From Bacillota bacterium (GTDB lineage Bacteria; Bacillota; Desulfitobacteriia; Desulfitobacteriales; Desulfitobacteriaceae): a DNA stretch of 36,406 nt. Below, one piece after another: positions 20,397 through 29,623 of the stretch. The stretch spans positions 1 to 36,406 of the forward strand of contig JAUZPJ010000003.1 of the NCBI GenBank assembly GCA_030706025.1, written 5' to 3'. The position numbers were made by a program, and so were the translations under genes. The stretch's first letter is position 1, and the number at the start of each line of letters is the position of its first letter. Under the pieces are notes generated by a model. The model was not told the origin of the DNA. It saw only the letters and a program-made list of their open reading frames with translations, and did no database searches.

Positions 20397-21202
20397 TGGC
20401 TAGTAATGATTATGCAAAAGTCGGAGAATTTAAACCAATCGACCTTCTGGCTGTATCTGCGGCAAGGGAAGTTACTGACGGGGAAGTCGTTTTTGCCGGA
20501 ACCGGATTGCCCATGCTGGCTATCATGCTAGCCCAACATACCACTGCGCCTAACGCAGTATGTATATATGAAGCAGGCAGTGTAGACGGCAGGCCCATAT
20601 CTCTGCCTACCTCCGTAGGAGATGCGCGCTGTATATATCAAGCTTCGATCGCTTCTGGTCTATATGACGTTTTTGGGCAACTACAAAGAGGAAATGTAGA
20701 TATGGCTTTTCTAGGCGGTGCAGAAATTGATCAGTATGGCAGTGTCAATACCACCGCCATGGGTGGCTACTCCCCAATCGGCAAACGTTTGACGGGTAGC
20801 GGCGGAAACGCTGACATCAATGCTCTCGCCAAACGAACCGTATTCATTATGATTCAGGAGAAAAGACGGTTTGTAGAACGCTGCAGCTATATCACTTCTC
20901 CAGGATGGAGAATCCCTAAGTGGCCTAGTGGTGAATTTGTCCATAAAAAAGAGGTTTACGGCAGTGCTTTCCGAGGTGGCCCCTGGGCTGTAATATCTAA
21001 TATGGGTGTCTACCATTTTGATGATGATGGAATAATATACCTCGATACAGTTCATCCTGGTTTTACCCCTGAACAGGTGAAAGAGAATTGCAGCTTTGAC
21101 TTGAATATATCTAGGGTGACCGGAGAAACAAAACCTCCTACTTACAATGAGTTGGAATTACTTTACAAGACGGTTGACCCTGAAGGCATATTCCTGCCTT
21201 AA
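20396..21202 (+). CDS. CoA-transferase subunit B (glutaconate CoA-transferase B-like)
   Basis: DGEVVFAGTGLPMLAIMLAQHTTAPNAVCIYEAGSVD...DMAFLGGAEIDQYGSVNTTAMG; overlaps subunit A stop. Confidence 0.88.
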   Translation: MASNDYAKVGEFKPIDLLAVSAAREVTDGEVVFAGTGLPMLAIMLAQHTTAPNAVCIYEAGSVDGRPISLPTSVGDARCIYQASIASGLYDVFGQLQRGNVDMAFLGGAEIDQYGSVNTTAMGGYSPIGKRLTGSGGNADINALAKRTVFIMIQEKRRFVERCSYITSPGWRIPKWPSGEFVHKKEVYGSAFRGGPWAVISNMGVYHFDDDGIIYLDTVHPGFTPEQVKENCSFDLNISRVTGETKPPTYNELELLYKTVDPEGIFLP

Positions 21203-21260
21203 AAAGGAACATAAGAATCGGAAATGTGAAAGTTATAATTTAAATTAAAAACCATTAAAA

Positions 21261-21297
21261 GATTAGCACCTCAGTTAGAAGAGGTGCTAATCTTTTT
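21261..21297 (+). terminator. terminator after the first CoA-transferase operon
   Basis: GATTAGCACCTC-AGTTAGAA-GAGGTGCTAATC-TTTTT. Confidence 0.93.
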
Positions 21298-21417
21298 GAA
21301 TTTATTCTTTATTTTTTTGATATACTGCTTGGATGACGAAATTCGTAATGGGAATGTTAATAATACCTTTTTAAAAGTGAAAGGGTAATAAATAACTAAC
21401 TTGAGGAGGTATTTAAA

Positions 21418-21804
21418 ATGAAGAAATTTATGAGCGTCGCACTAATCGTCGGGACCATTGCGATAGCGACCGGTTGCAGTTCGCAAAAACCAGCTCCAGC
21501 TCCGGCTCCGCAAGTTCAACAACCTACACAAACTTCACCTACACCTAATCAGACAACTCCATCCACCTCAGCTACAACGACGGCCGGAAGTGGCAAGGAC
21601 ATCTATGATAAAAATTGTGTTGCCTGTCATGGTGCCGGAGGTGCAGGTGGTTCCGCTCCTGCTTTGAATTCCGAGAAGAGAACTCAAGCTCAAGTCGTTG
21701 ATGTAACTAAGAAAGGTAAAGGAAGTATGCCCGGCTATGCAGCGACACTTAGTGACACGGAGATACAAGCTGTATCAAAATATGTTTCAGAACTAAAAAA
21801 ATAA
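21418..21804 (+). CDS. monohaem c-type cytochrome lipoprotein
   Basis: Lipobox-like IATGCSS, Pro/Ala/Thr-rich linker, DIYDKNCVACHGAGGAGGSAPAL (CxxCH), GSMPGYAATLSDTEIQAVSKYVSEL. Confidence 0.92.
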   Translation: MKKFMSVALIVGTIAIATGCSSQKPAPAPAPQVQQPTQTSPTPNQTTPSTSATTTAGSGKDIYDKNCVACHGAGGAGGSAPALNSEKRTQAQVVDVTKKGKGSMPGYAATLSDTEIQAVSKYVSELKK

Positions 21805-21821
21805 ATTGTGATTTGGTCAAG

Positions 21822-21867
21822 AGGCTGTAACAAACTTGGTTCTGAAATTTGTTGCAGCCTTTTTTTA
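21822..21867 (+). terminator. terminator
   Basis: AGGCTGTAACAAA...TTTGTTGCAGCCT-TTTTTT. Confidence 0.85.
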
Positions 21868-21899
21868 GTGAGATATCCTTTGGTGGTGAGAGTATAATT

Positions 21900-23180
21900 T
21901 TAGGTATTGAACGTCATATAGAGCAAAACCCCGTTTAACGCAATAATGATACTGACGACAACAATCCCAATCCAATTTGTTAATCTTCGATTAATCATCT
22001 CACCCATAATATCTCGGCGGCTGGTAATCAAAAGAAGGGGAATAATCGCTGATGGTAGGGCGAAACTTAGGACCACCTGGCTCATGATTAGAATTGTCAT
22101 AGGGTTAAATCCAAGGGCCAGAAGGGCCAATGCTGGGATGACGGTGATGATACGGCGGACATTAGGGTGGATATCAAGACCAATGAAGCCTTTCATCATG
22201 CATTCACCTGCCATTGCCCCGACAGCTGAGGATGATAGCCCAGATGCTAGTAGTGCCAAACCAAAAGCTCCGCTTGATAATGATCCGAGAAGTGGAGTTA
22301 AAGAACGATGGGCCTCTTCAATCGTATCAATTGGCAAGCCTTCCGAGCAAAACACTGAAGCAGAAACGATAACCATCGCTGCATTTACCAAAAATGCAAT
22401 ATTCATGGCGATGATGATATCAAGGCGTTCAAGCCGATAGTGCTTTTGATTGGCAGCAAGATCGTTGGAAGTTCGGCGGCTTTTTACAAGATCGGAGTGA
22501 AGGTAGATGACATGGGGCATGACCGTTGCTCCCAGCATTCCAACGGCTATCATAATACTACTTGAATTTAAACTGGGAATCAAAGTGTGGTACACAACAT
22601 CGCCCCAGGCAGGTTTGGCATAGAAAATTTCTACGAAATAGGATAGTCCAATAACGGCAATCAAGACAGTAATAACTCGTTCAACCACGTGTTGTCCAAA
22701 CCTCTGTAAATATACGATCATGAAGGTCATACCAATGGTCATTAAACCAGAAATTAGGAGAGGAATACCAAACAGCAGATAAAAGCCAAGTGTTGCCCCA
22801 AGAAACTCAGCCATATAGGTTGCCATAGCAGCCAAAAGAGTTATCGACCATAGGAAGGTATTTACGGGTTTGTTAAAAACCCGACCACAATGTGTCGCAA
22901 GATCCACTCCTGTTGCGATGCCAAGTTTTGCGGAAAGAGTTTGTAAGAATATGGCCATCAAGTTACTCCAGAGAATAACCCAAAGGAGTGTGTTGCTGAA
23001 CTTTGAACCTCCACTTATGTTCGTAGCAAAGTTTCCAGGGTCGATGTAGGCAACACTAACGACAAAGGCTGGACCAAGATACCGTGATAAAGCTTTGAGT
23101 TTTTCTTGCCAAGTTTCGCGAATAAGAGGTAGAGGTAAAGAGATGTTACGTACTATGAGAGGTGGAATGCCGTTATTCAT
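21900..23180 (-). CDS. mntH: Nramp family divalent metal (Mn2+/Fe2+) transporter
   Basis: YLGPAFVVSVAYIDPGNFATNISGGSKF (DPGN motif); GATVMPHVIYLHSDLV (MPH motif). Confidence 0.94.
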   Translation of the reverse strand: MNNGIPPLIVRNISLPLPLIRETWQEKLKALSRYLGPAFVVSVAYIDPGNFATNISGGSKFSNTLLWVILWSNLMAIFLQTLSAKLGIATGVDLATHCGRVFNKPVNTFLWSITLLAAMATYMAEFLGATLGFYLLFGIPLLISGLMTIGMTFMIVYLQRFGQHVVERVITVLIAVIGLSYFVEIFYAKPAWGDVVYHTLIPSLNSSSIMIAVGMLGATVMPHVIYLHSDLVKSRRTSNDLAANQKHYRLERLDIIIAMNIAFLVNAAMVIVSASVFCSEGLPIDTIEEAHRSLTPLLGSLSSGAFGLALLASGLSSSAVGAMAGECMMKGFIGLDIHPNVRRIITVIPALALLALGFNPMTILIMSQVVLSFALPSAIIPLLLITSRRDIMGEMINRRLTNWIGIVVVSIIIALNGVLLYMTFNT

Positions 23181-23373
23181 AGGAAAACACTCTCCTCGCT
23201 GAGGGGTCTTTCATCACATTAACACCGCCTTTTTTCAATTCATAGCCTGAGGTCCTATTTACAGCGTATGGAATTGAGTGTTAAGGGGTTACATTTTTAC
23301 AAGAGTGTTTTATTCGTATATAATAGTATATATATGAATGTAATTTGGATTGAGGAGGAAGGGGTTAAGGGGT

Positions 23374-24483
23374 TTGTTTGAAAGTGATATTCTCGTAGCC
23401 GGGGCCGATCCTGGATTCGGAGCGATAAAACTTGACACTGGAGATACGAAGATATTATTTCCCGCAGTGATTTGTAAGGGAAACGAAAGGATATTCTCAA
23501 CGTTAGGAAATACATTGATTAATAGAGGATCAGATGTAGAGACACAGATTGCCTCTCTGGACGTAATTGTTAGGAACCATTCAACAAGCGTAGAACGTCA
23601 TTATTTTATGGGAAGCTTGGCGGAGAGCTTGAATCCAAATGAGGCTCATTATTGCTGGGATGAAGATAAGTCCTCTGATGAAGAGGCTACTGCCCTTCTA
23701 GTGGTTGCTTTAGCCTTAGCCCAAAAAACTCCTAAGGCAAATGTCTATCTCGGCACAGGTGTTCCGGTGAAATATTATGCCAGTTTAAAAAATAAATATG
23801 AATCAGAGTTAAAGGGTTCTTTCTCAGTCGAATTTCGTTCCGGTCCCATGGTAGGGATAACGCGTCAAATTAATATCCTACGTTCCCGAGTGCTGCCGCA
23901 AAGCTATGGCGTGTTCATCAAAGAGTCCCTCAACGAATATGGAATACCGACGAAAGCCAGTCTTTTTAATGGTTACGTTGTAGTCATCGATCCCGGCTTT
24001 CGCACGACGGATATTGCTACGTTTTATGATGGGATTATGCTTGATCCACCGAATTCCTTCAGTATTGAGAAGGGGTTGAAATGGGCCTATATTGGAGTGG
24101 CGGAAAAGCTAAAAGAAATGACAATTAATCACAAAAACCCGATAGAAACAGATGATAAAGAACTCGATAAGATTTTCCGAGTGAATAAGGGATTGTATCC
24201 TTGGAATAACGGATCGTTAAACCTCAATCCAATTATGCAAAATATGCTCACTCAGTTGGGAACAGATATCTCACGAGAAGTGAAGAAGGCTCTTAAACCA
24301 ATGCTTGGAAAATTGCATACCGTCCTTGTCGCCGGAAAAGTAGGTGAGATGGTTTTTGAACAGATTCAATTGGAAAATAAGCAACTGATTGAGGATCCGC
24401 AGTTCGGTAACGCTACGGGATTTCGCATTATGGCAGCGACCTTGGTTAATAATATTACGAAGAAAGGGAAAACATCGGAATGA
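23374..24483 (+). CDS. ParM/actin-like (StbA-type ASKHA) protein
   Basis: ILVAGADPGFGAIKLDTGDTKILFPAVI...VYLGTGVPVKYY...VVIDPGFRTTDIATFYDG; TTG start proposed. Confidence 0.8.
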   Translation: MFESDILVAGADPGFGAIKLDTGDTKILFPAVICKGNERIFSTLGNTLINRGSDVETQIASLDVIVRNHSTSVERHYFMGSLAESLNPNEAHYCWDEDKSSDEEATALLVVALALAQKTPKANVYLGTGVPVKYYASLKNKYESELKGSFSVEFRSGPMVGITRQINILRSRVLPQSYGVFIKESLNEYGIPTKASLFNGYVVVIDPGFRTTDIATFYDGIMLDPPNSFSIEKGLKWAYIGVAEKLKEMTINHKNPIETDDKELDKIFRVNKGLYPWNNGSLNLNPIMQNMLTQLGTDISREVKKALKPMLGKLHTVLVAGKVGEMVFEQIQLENKQLIEDPQFGNATGFRIMAATLVNNITKKGKTSE

Positions 24484-24899
24484 TATTTGCCCAATCTTCC
24501 TTTATTCCGTTGTATTTTGCAGAAGAAGAGGCGGATCTTTGGCAAGCGTTGCAACGAATAGAACCTGAAAAGAGAAGTTCCTTTATAAAAGGAATTTTGC
24601 GACAGGTGCTGATTAATGAAAATAACCCTCCTCCTCAAGACATGTTATCGGAGGATACTAGGGAATCTAGTGCATACCACCAAGAGGAAACTATCATCAA
24701 GTCACCCGATGAAGTTCCTGAAGATGATCAACAAGAGTTTGAACAGTTTTCCTTGGAATCGTTATTTACAGAAGTTCTCGTACCGGAATCGGACATGGAT
24801 TACCCCCTGCCTTCTAAAGGGTACGATTACATGATGAAGCACATTATTGGAACAGAAGAAGATGAAGAGGTTCTAAAGATTTTGCAAGGGAGTCCATAA
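24480..24899 (+). CDS. small acidic protein partnered with the ParM-like gene
   Basis: ATGA overlap with the upstream gene; 139-aa ORF, N-terminal SSFIPLYFAEEEADLWQALQRIEPEKRSSFIKGILRQVL (possible RHH-like), acidic C-terminus. Confidence 0.65.
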   Translation: MIFAQSSFIPLYFAEEEADLWQALQRIEPEKRSSFIKGILRQVLINENNPPPQDMLSEDTRESSAYHQEETIIKSPDEVPEDDQQEFEQFSLESLFTEVLVPESDMDYPLPSKGYDYMMKHIIGTEEDEEVLKILQGSP

Positions 24900-24910
24900 A
24901 GGGGGAAAGA

Positions 24911-26260
24911 ATCATAAACGGTCTGCTCTGGAGTCTAATAAAGGTTTTAATTGCTTTTGTATTAGTCGGAATTAACGGTGTTTTCGTAGCAGCCGAATTT
25001 TCGTTGGTTAAGGTGCGCAAAACTCGGTTGGCGGAATTGGCGGAGAATGGATCTAAGAGAGCACAAATTACCCTTGATGTTACTTCAAAACTCGATGCCT
25101 ATCTTTCGGCCTGCCAACTGGGGATTACCTTGGCCTCCCTGGGTTTAGGCTGGCTCGGTGAACCAGCAATTGCGTCATTAATTGAACCCTTATTTGTGAA
25201 TTTCGCTGGTTGGAGCACGATATATACGGAAACTATTGCGATTACGATAGCGTTTTTACTCATTTCGTTCTCTCATATTGTGCTTGGGGAGCTTGTTCCC
25301 AAATCATTGGCCATTCAAAAGGCTGAAGGTATTGCCCTAGGTACGGCTGGCTTTTTAAAAAATTTCTATTGGGTATTCTACCCCGTGATTTATGCTCTTA
25401 ATAGTGTCGCTAACTTAGTGTTGCGTATTTGGAAAGTTGAACCAGCTAATGAAGCTGATTTAGCGCATAGCGAAGAAGAACTCCGTATGTTGGTTGATGC
25501 CAGCCAAAGACACGGTTATCTTGATAAAATGGAAGGCAAGTTGTTGGACAATGTGTTTGAGTTTTCAGATCGGATTGCGAGCGAAGTAATGATACCCCGT
25601 CAAGATATGGTGTGTATCTTCATTCAGGATTCGTTTGAAGAAGTACTCGAAATAATCAAGAAATACGGGCATACTCGTTATCTTCTGTGTGATGATGATA
25701 AGGACCATGTTCTAGGATTAGTACATATGAGAGACATCTTCCGCTTACGGGAACAAGATAAGAAGGATATTATTCAAATTAAGCGAGATATTCTCGCGGT
25801 TCCTGAGGGAATGCCCATCTCCCATCTTGTGCAAAAGATGCGTAGTCAAAGAACGCATTTGGCAGTGGTCGTGGATGAATTCGGAGGATCGGCTGGGCTT
25901 GTCACGATCGAGGATATGCTGGAGGAATTAGTCGGTGAAATCTACGATGAATTTGAATCGGAACAACCAGACATTGAAAAATTGGCAGAAAATGAATACA
26001 TTCTAAACGGAAGGGTTTTAATGGAGGAGGTTTCTGAGTTATTACAAATTCAACTTGAGGAAGAAACGGTTTCAACAATTGGAGGATACGTTTTTTCTCG
26101 GTTAGGCCGTAAACCTGTTAAAGGGGATACCGTTTTTTTTGATGGTTTCTACTTTGAAGTAAAAGAGGTCATCGGATTTAGAATCACTAAAGTTAGGGTT
26201 ATGAGAAAACCACAAGAACCCAAAACCGATAAAGTCACTGATGTGAATGAAGCGGTTTGA
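24911..26260 (+). CDS. CNNM-CBS-CorC_HlyC family (hemolysin-like) membrane protein; true start is upstream of the track's TTG and appears non-canonical
   Basis: Frame upstream of 25004 reads IINGLLWSLIKVLIAFVLVGINGVFVAAEFSLVKVRKTRL, the first CNNM helix; later LVPKSLAIQKAE, EVMIPRQDMVCI, HLAVVVDEFGGSAGLVTIEDMLEELVGEIYDEFE. Start placed at ATC/ATA 24911/24914 because no ATG/GTG/TTG exists between the in-frame stop (24863) and 25004. Confidence 0.85.
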   Translation: MINGLLWSLIKVLIAFVLVGINGVFVAAEFSLVKVRKTRLAELAENGSKRAQITLDVTSKLDAYLSACQLGITLASLGLGWLGEPAIASLIEPLFVNFAGWSTIYTETIAITIAFLLISFSHIVLGELVPKSLAIQKAEGIALGTAGFLKNFYWVFYPVIYALNSVANLVLRIWKVEPANEADLAHSEEELRMLVDASQRHGYLDKMEGKLLDNVFEFSDRIASEVMIPRQDMVCIFIQDSFEEVLEIIKKYGHTRYLLCDDDKDHVLGLVHMRDIFRLREQDKKDIIQIKRDILAVPEGMPISHLVQKMRSQRTHLAVVVDEFGGSAGLVTIEDMLEELVGEIYDEFESEQPDIEKLAENEYILNGRVLMEEVSELLQIQLEEETVSTIGGYVFSRLGRKPVKGDTVFFDGFYFEVKEVIGFRITKVRVMRKPQEPKTDKVTDVNEAV

Positions 26261-26281
26261 TTAATTTAATTTGGCTGAGCT

Positions 26282-26318
26282 AGAAATGGCCTGTAAGGAT
26301 TACTTGCAGGCCATTTCT
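26282..26318. terminator. terminator-like hairpin
   Basis: AGAAATGGCCTGTAAG...CTTGCAGGCCATTTCT. Confidence 0.8.
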
Positions 26319-26463
26319 TAATGCTATGTCGTCAAAGTACATCGACGAGTAATATGCAAGCAATTCCCCATAGTTTTCGGTATTTTCGGAAGGAATTAGC
26401 AGTGCATATGAAGAAATTTCTAATCACCTAGATAAATACATAAATAAAGGAGGGATTAAATCA

Positions 26464-27570
26464 ATGGATAATATTCAATACGACCCTCAACAAGTTTTGA
26501 ACGGATTTACTGAAGATAGCCTAAAAGAATTAGCAAAACGACTAAAACGGAAAATTAATCTGCCAAAAAACGATATCATTGAAGAAATTCTATCCCCACA
26601 CAAGGGAAAAGCAGAGGACAAAGTTAAGATATGGCAAGAAATCAATCGACTGTTGAGAAAAGAATTAGAAACACTCACAGAGGAAACATATCTCAAGTTT
26701 TCAGCTGGAGATGTTTCATCAATAGAACAATATAAAATTGGATACATGTTTACATTAAGTACTAACCCAGAAATAAGAACAAGAGGGGAAGAATTATATT
26801 GTCAGGCCGAAGAAAACAAAGAACTAGAGCAAGAAGAAATTTTACCAGTTATGTCAGGAAGAGTAGCGGTGATTGTAGATGAGGTGGATAAGGATGTGGC
26901 TGAAGTTGCCCTGGCAGAAGAAAGGATCGAGGTACAGAATGAAGAGGAGTTATTAGACGTTCAGGAAACGGAACAACTACAAAAGCGGGTCAAAACTCTA
27001 GAAAATAAGCTCAGAAAGGCCAATTTGGAAACTATCAGAACCAAGGCACAATTAGAAAAGGTTAAAAATGAGTTAGCAGCTATAAAAGCCCGATGGGTTA
27101 AAGAAAAAGAAGAAGCTGGAAAATATCGCAACATACTGAGAGATCTTGAAGAGGAACGGATTGAAAAAGAAACAGAACTAGAAATCCTTAAACAAAAATT
27201 AGAACAAACAAAAACTATAAATCAATCTAAAACTAAGGAACAATTACAACGGAAGGAGCCCCAAAAACCTAAGGACACGGTATGTGGGGATATCGATCTC
27301 GCATCATTTCAGGGGCGAAAAGCTTTAATTTTTGCAGAGCGTGATAAGGAGATAGAAATCAGACTTAGTTCATTAGGGATCATATCCATTTGGGCTATGG
27401 AAATTGATTGGAACCGTCCTCGACGAAGAATGTCTACTTGTGAAATAGTCTTATATAAAAAGAACGAAAAAATAACAACTAAACTTAATGAGATTCGTGA
27501 GGTAGCAGGGTACTGGAATATTCCGTGCTGTGAACTTTTGGACATCAGTGGGGGGAATTTCCATGATTAG
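26464..27570 (+). CDS. coiled-coil protein with basic N-terminal SAP-like segment and C-terminal DUF2325-like alpha/beta segment; first gene of McrBC-like cassette
   Basis: N-term FTEDSLKELAKRLKRKINLPKNDIIEEIL; long Glu/Lys heptad region (LQKRVKTLENKLRKANLETIRTKAQLEKVKNELAAIKARW...); C-term GRKALIFAERDKEIEIRLSSLGIISIWAMEID; GGAGGG RBS. Confidence 0.7.
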   Translation: MDNIQYDPQQVLNGFTEDSLKELAKRLKRKINLPKNDIIEEILSPHKGKAEDKVKIWQEINRLLRKELETLTEETYLKFSAGDVSSIEQYKIGYMFTLSTNPEIRTRGEELYCQAEENKELEQEEILPVMSGRVAVIVDEVDKDVAEVALAEERIEVQNEEELLDVQETEQLQKRVKTLENKLRKANLETIRTKAQLEKVKNELAAIKARWVKEKEEAGKYRNILRDLEEERIEKETELEILKQKLEQTKTINQSKTKEQLQRKEPQKPKDTVCGDIDLASFQGRKALIFAERDKEIEIRLSSLGIISIWAMEIDWNRPRRRMSTCEIVLYKKNEKITTKLNEIREVAGYWNIPCCELLDISGGNFHD

Positions 27571-29623
27571 AGACAGTAGAATTTGGAATTCTGTTATTAT
27601 TGGAAAACCGATAATAGAAAGTATTGATGTGGATATTAACTCTCAGTCTTTACGAATACAAGTAGATATGATTTCCATTTTACCGGATAGCATGCATAAG
27701 GCTTTAGACGGAAGACGGCAAATCACGATTTGGGGTAAGGATTTAATGCTGGCAGGGTTTCCAGACGAGCTTGTGACAACCTCTCATTTTCGCCAGTTCG
27801 AGATTAACGAGAGCCGAAAATCAAGAACAAGGGAGTTTTTTAAAAATAGACTCCTTTCTTTTACGGTTGAAGCCGTTAAGAAAGATACCCTCCGTGTATA
27901 TTTTAATGGTAAAAATGTGTCTTTTCATGATACACCGATTACATTCAATCCGTATACTTCACAGTTTACACCGATACCCATCATTGCCAAAGATGTGCCG
28001 GCGGAGCGCGTCCAAAGGATCCTATATGAGAAATTACCTACGATTGATTTTCTATCGTATCAATATCCGGAAGATCCCCCTTTAATCCTCGGGTACAGGG
28101 ATCATTTTTTTGGCTGTAAATCGGGTTGGCTGGGAGAACTGAGGCAACACTGGCGCATTTATTGCCCAGAAGGAGAAGATATTGCTTGTGTCCCTGATGA
28201 AACGCCTGTATCACAAATTTTGCAACGAGGAAATTTAGCCTTCTTACTGGATGAAGATTTAAATGAGATTAGCAATCGATTGTTATTGGCTGAGCCCTTG
28301 CCGGCTCATCAATTTATCGAGCATTTCAGTACAAAATTAGGGCATTATTCTGCGCTTGAATCTAAGTTAAATGGGTTAGTGGTGCCCAACTTGGATGAAA
28401 AAGAAACAATTCTTTCTAAGGGGAAAGCCGAGGCCAGCGATTTTGCGGCTCAGGAAGTTGTCGATTACGGTGAGCAAACGTTTATAAATGATTTGAATCA
28501 GGTAGCCTTAGCTAATCAGCTTGTTTATAATATGGAAGATCTCGTAAATTTTCATATCGCGATTAAAACTGGCGCATTAGTCGTTTTAGCAGGAATGTCC
28601 GGGGTGGGTAAATCTCAGCTTGTCATCAGCTATGCTCGTGCCTTAGGCCTCTCAGGAGTTGACGAAGCCGGTGAAGAACGAAAACAGTTTTTATTTATAC
28701 CTGTTCGTCCGCGTTGGAATGACGATGCCGACTTAATTGGTTTTTATGACGCAGTGCACAAAATATATCGCCCGGCGGAGACAGGGCTTGTTGATTTGCT
28801 CATTGAAGCGGCAAAAGAGGATAACCAAGACAAACTCTACCTCATTTGTTTTGATGAGATGAATTTGGCTCGTGTTGAACATTATTTCAGTCAGTTTCTG
28901 AGCATTTTAGAACTATCTGAAGATCGTTACTTAACCTTATACAGCGAGAAACTCGCACCTGAGGTCTACAATCGGCACGAGTATCCCCCTCGAGTTCCTA
29001 TTGGAAATAATGTGTTTTTTGTTGGCACAGTAAACATCGATGAATCGTCGTTTCAATTTAGTGATAAGGTCCTGGACCGTGCCAATGTTATAAATCTCAA
29101 AATCTATGATTCCTTAAAAGCTTGGAAGTTTGCCTTCGAAGAAAAGGCAGCCCAAAAACCTTCTGACGAACATGCTCAACTATCGCCTGTCCCTGGCAAA
29201 GTGTTTGCATCATGGTGCAATAATTCATCGACTGAGCTCGGATTGACGGATGTTGAAATTGATTTTCTAGATGAATTGAACTTAGCTTTGCGGAAAATTG
29301 ATAAAGACCGGGTCGTGGGGTATCGGATTATTCGCCAAATCGGTTTGTATCTAAAAAACATTCCCTGCAAAGTAAAAGGAAAGCGATTTCTCGATCGAGG
29401 AAAGGCCTTCGATTTACAGCTTGTGCAGAGGATAATAACCAAATTTAAAGGTCCAGAATGTGATTTGGTACAGCTCTTTGGTAAATATTCGGACCATGAA
29501 CAGACCACAAGCACTATGTTAAGGCTATTTGATAAGTATCACTCAGTCTCAATGTTCACATATTCTCGCAATGTCTGCCATAAAAAAGCAAAGGAACTAT
29601 TGGATCATGGTTATGTATCCTAA
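27563..29623 (+). CDS. McrB-like AAA+ NTPase
   Basis: Walker A LAGMSGVGKSQL; FIPVRPRWNDDADLIGFYDAVHKIYRPAETGL; Walker B LYLICFDEMNLARVEHYFSQFLSILE; sensor NNVFFVGTVNIDESSFQFSDKVLDRANVINL; overlaps upstream ORF by 8 nt. Confidence 0.85.
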   Translation: MIRDSRIWNSVIIGKPIIESIDVDINSQSLRIQVDMISILPDSMHKALDGRRQITIWGKDLMLAGFPDELVTTSHFRQFEINESRKSRTREFFKNRLLSFTVEAVKKDTLRVYFNGKNVSFHDTPITFNPYTSQFTPIPIIAKDVPAERVQRILYEKLPTIDFLSYQYPEDPPLILGYRDHFFGCKSGWLGELRQHWRIYCPEGEDIACVPDETPVSQILQRGNLAFLLDEDLNEISNRLLLAEPLPAHQFIEHFSTKLGHYSALESKLNGLVVPNLDEKETILSKGKAEASDFAAQEVVDYGEQTFINDLNQVALANQLVYNMEDLVNFHIAIKTGALVVLAGMSGVGKSQLVISYARALGLSGVDEAGEERKQFLFIPVRPRWNDDADLIGFYDAVHKIYRPAETGLVDLLIEAAKEDNQDKLYLICFDEMNLARVEHYFSQFLSILELSEDRYLTLYSEKLAPEVYNRHEYPPRVPIGNNVFFVGTVNIDESSFQFSDKVLDRANVINLKIYDSLKAWKFAFEEKAAQKPSDEHAQLSPVPGKVFASWCNNSSTELGLTDVEIDFLDELNLALRKIDKDRVVGYRIIRQIGLYLKNIPCKVKGKRFLDRGKAFDLQLVQRIITKFKGPECDLVQLFGKYSDHEQTTSTMLRLFDKYHSVSMFTYSRNVCHKKAKELLDHGYVS

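Noticed and set aside
23181-23300. Mn2+ (yybP-ykoY) riboswitch upstream of the Nramp gene
   Set aside because: The minus-strand leader does not show the conserved yybP-ykoY core; only a 4-bp CCTC-AGC-GAGG hairpin near the RBS.
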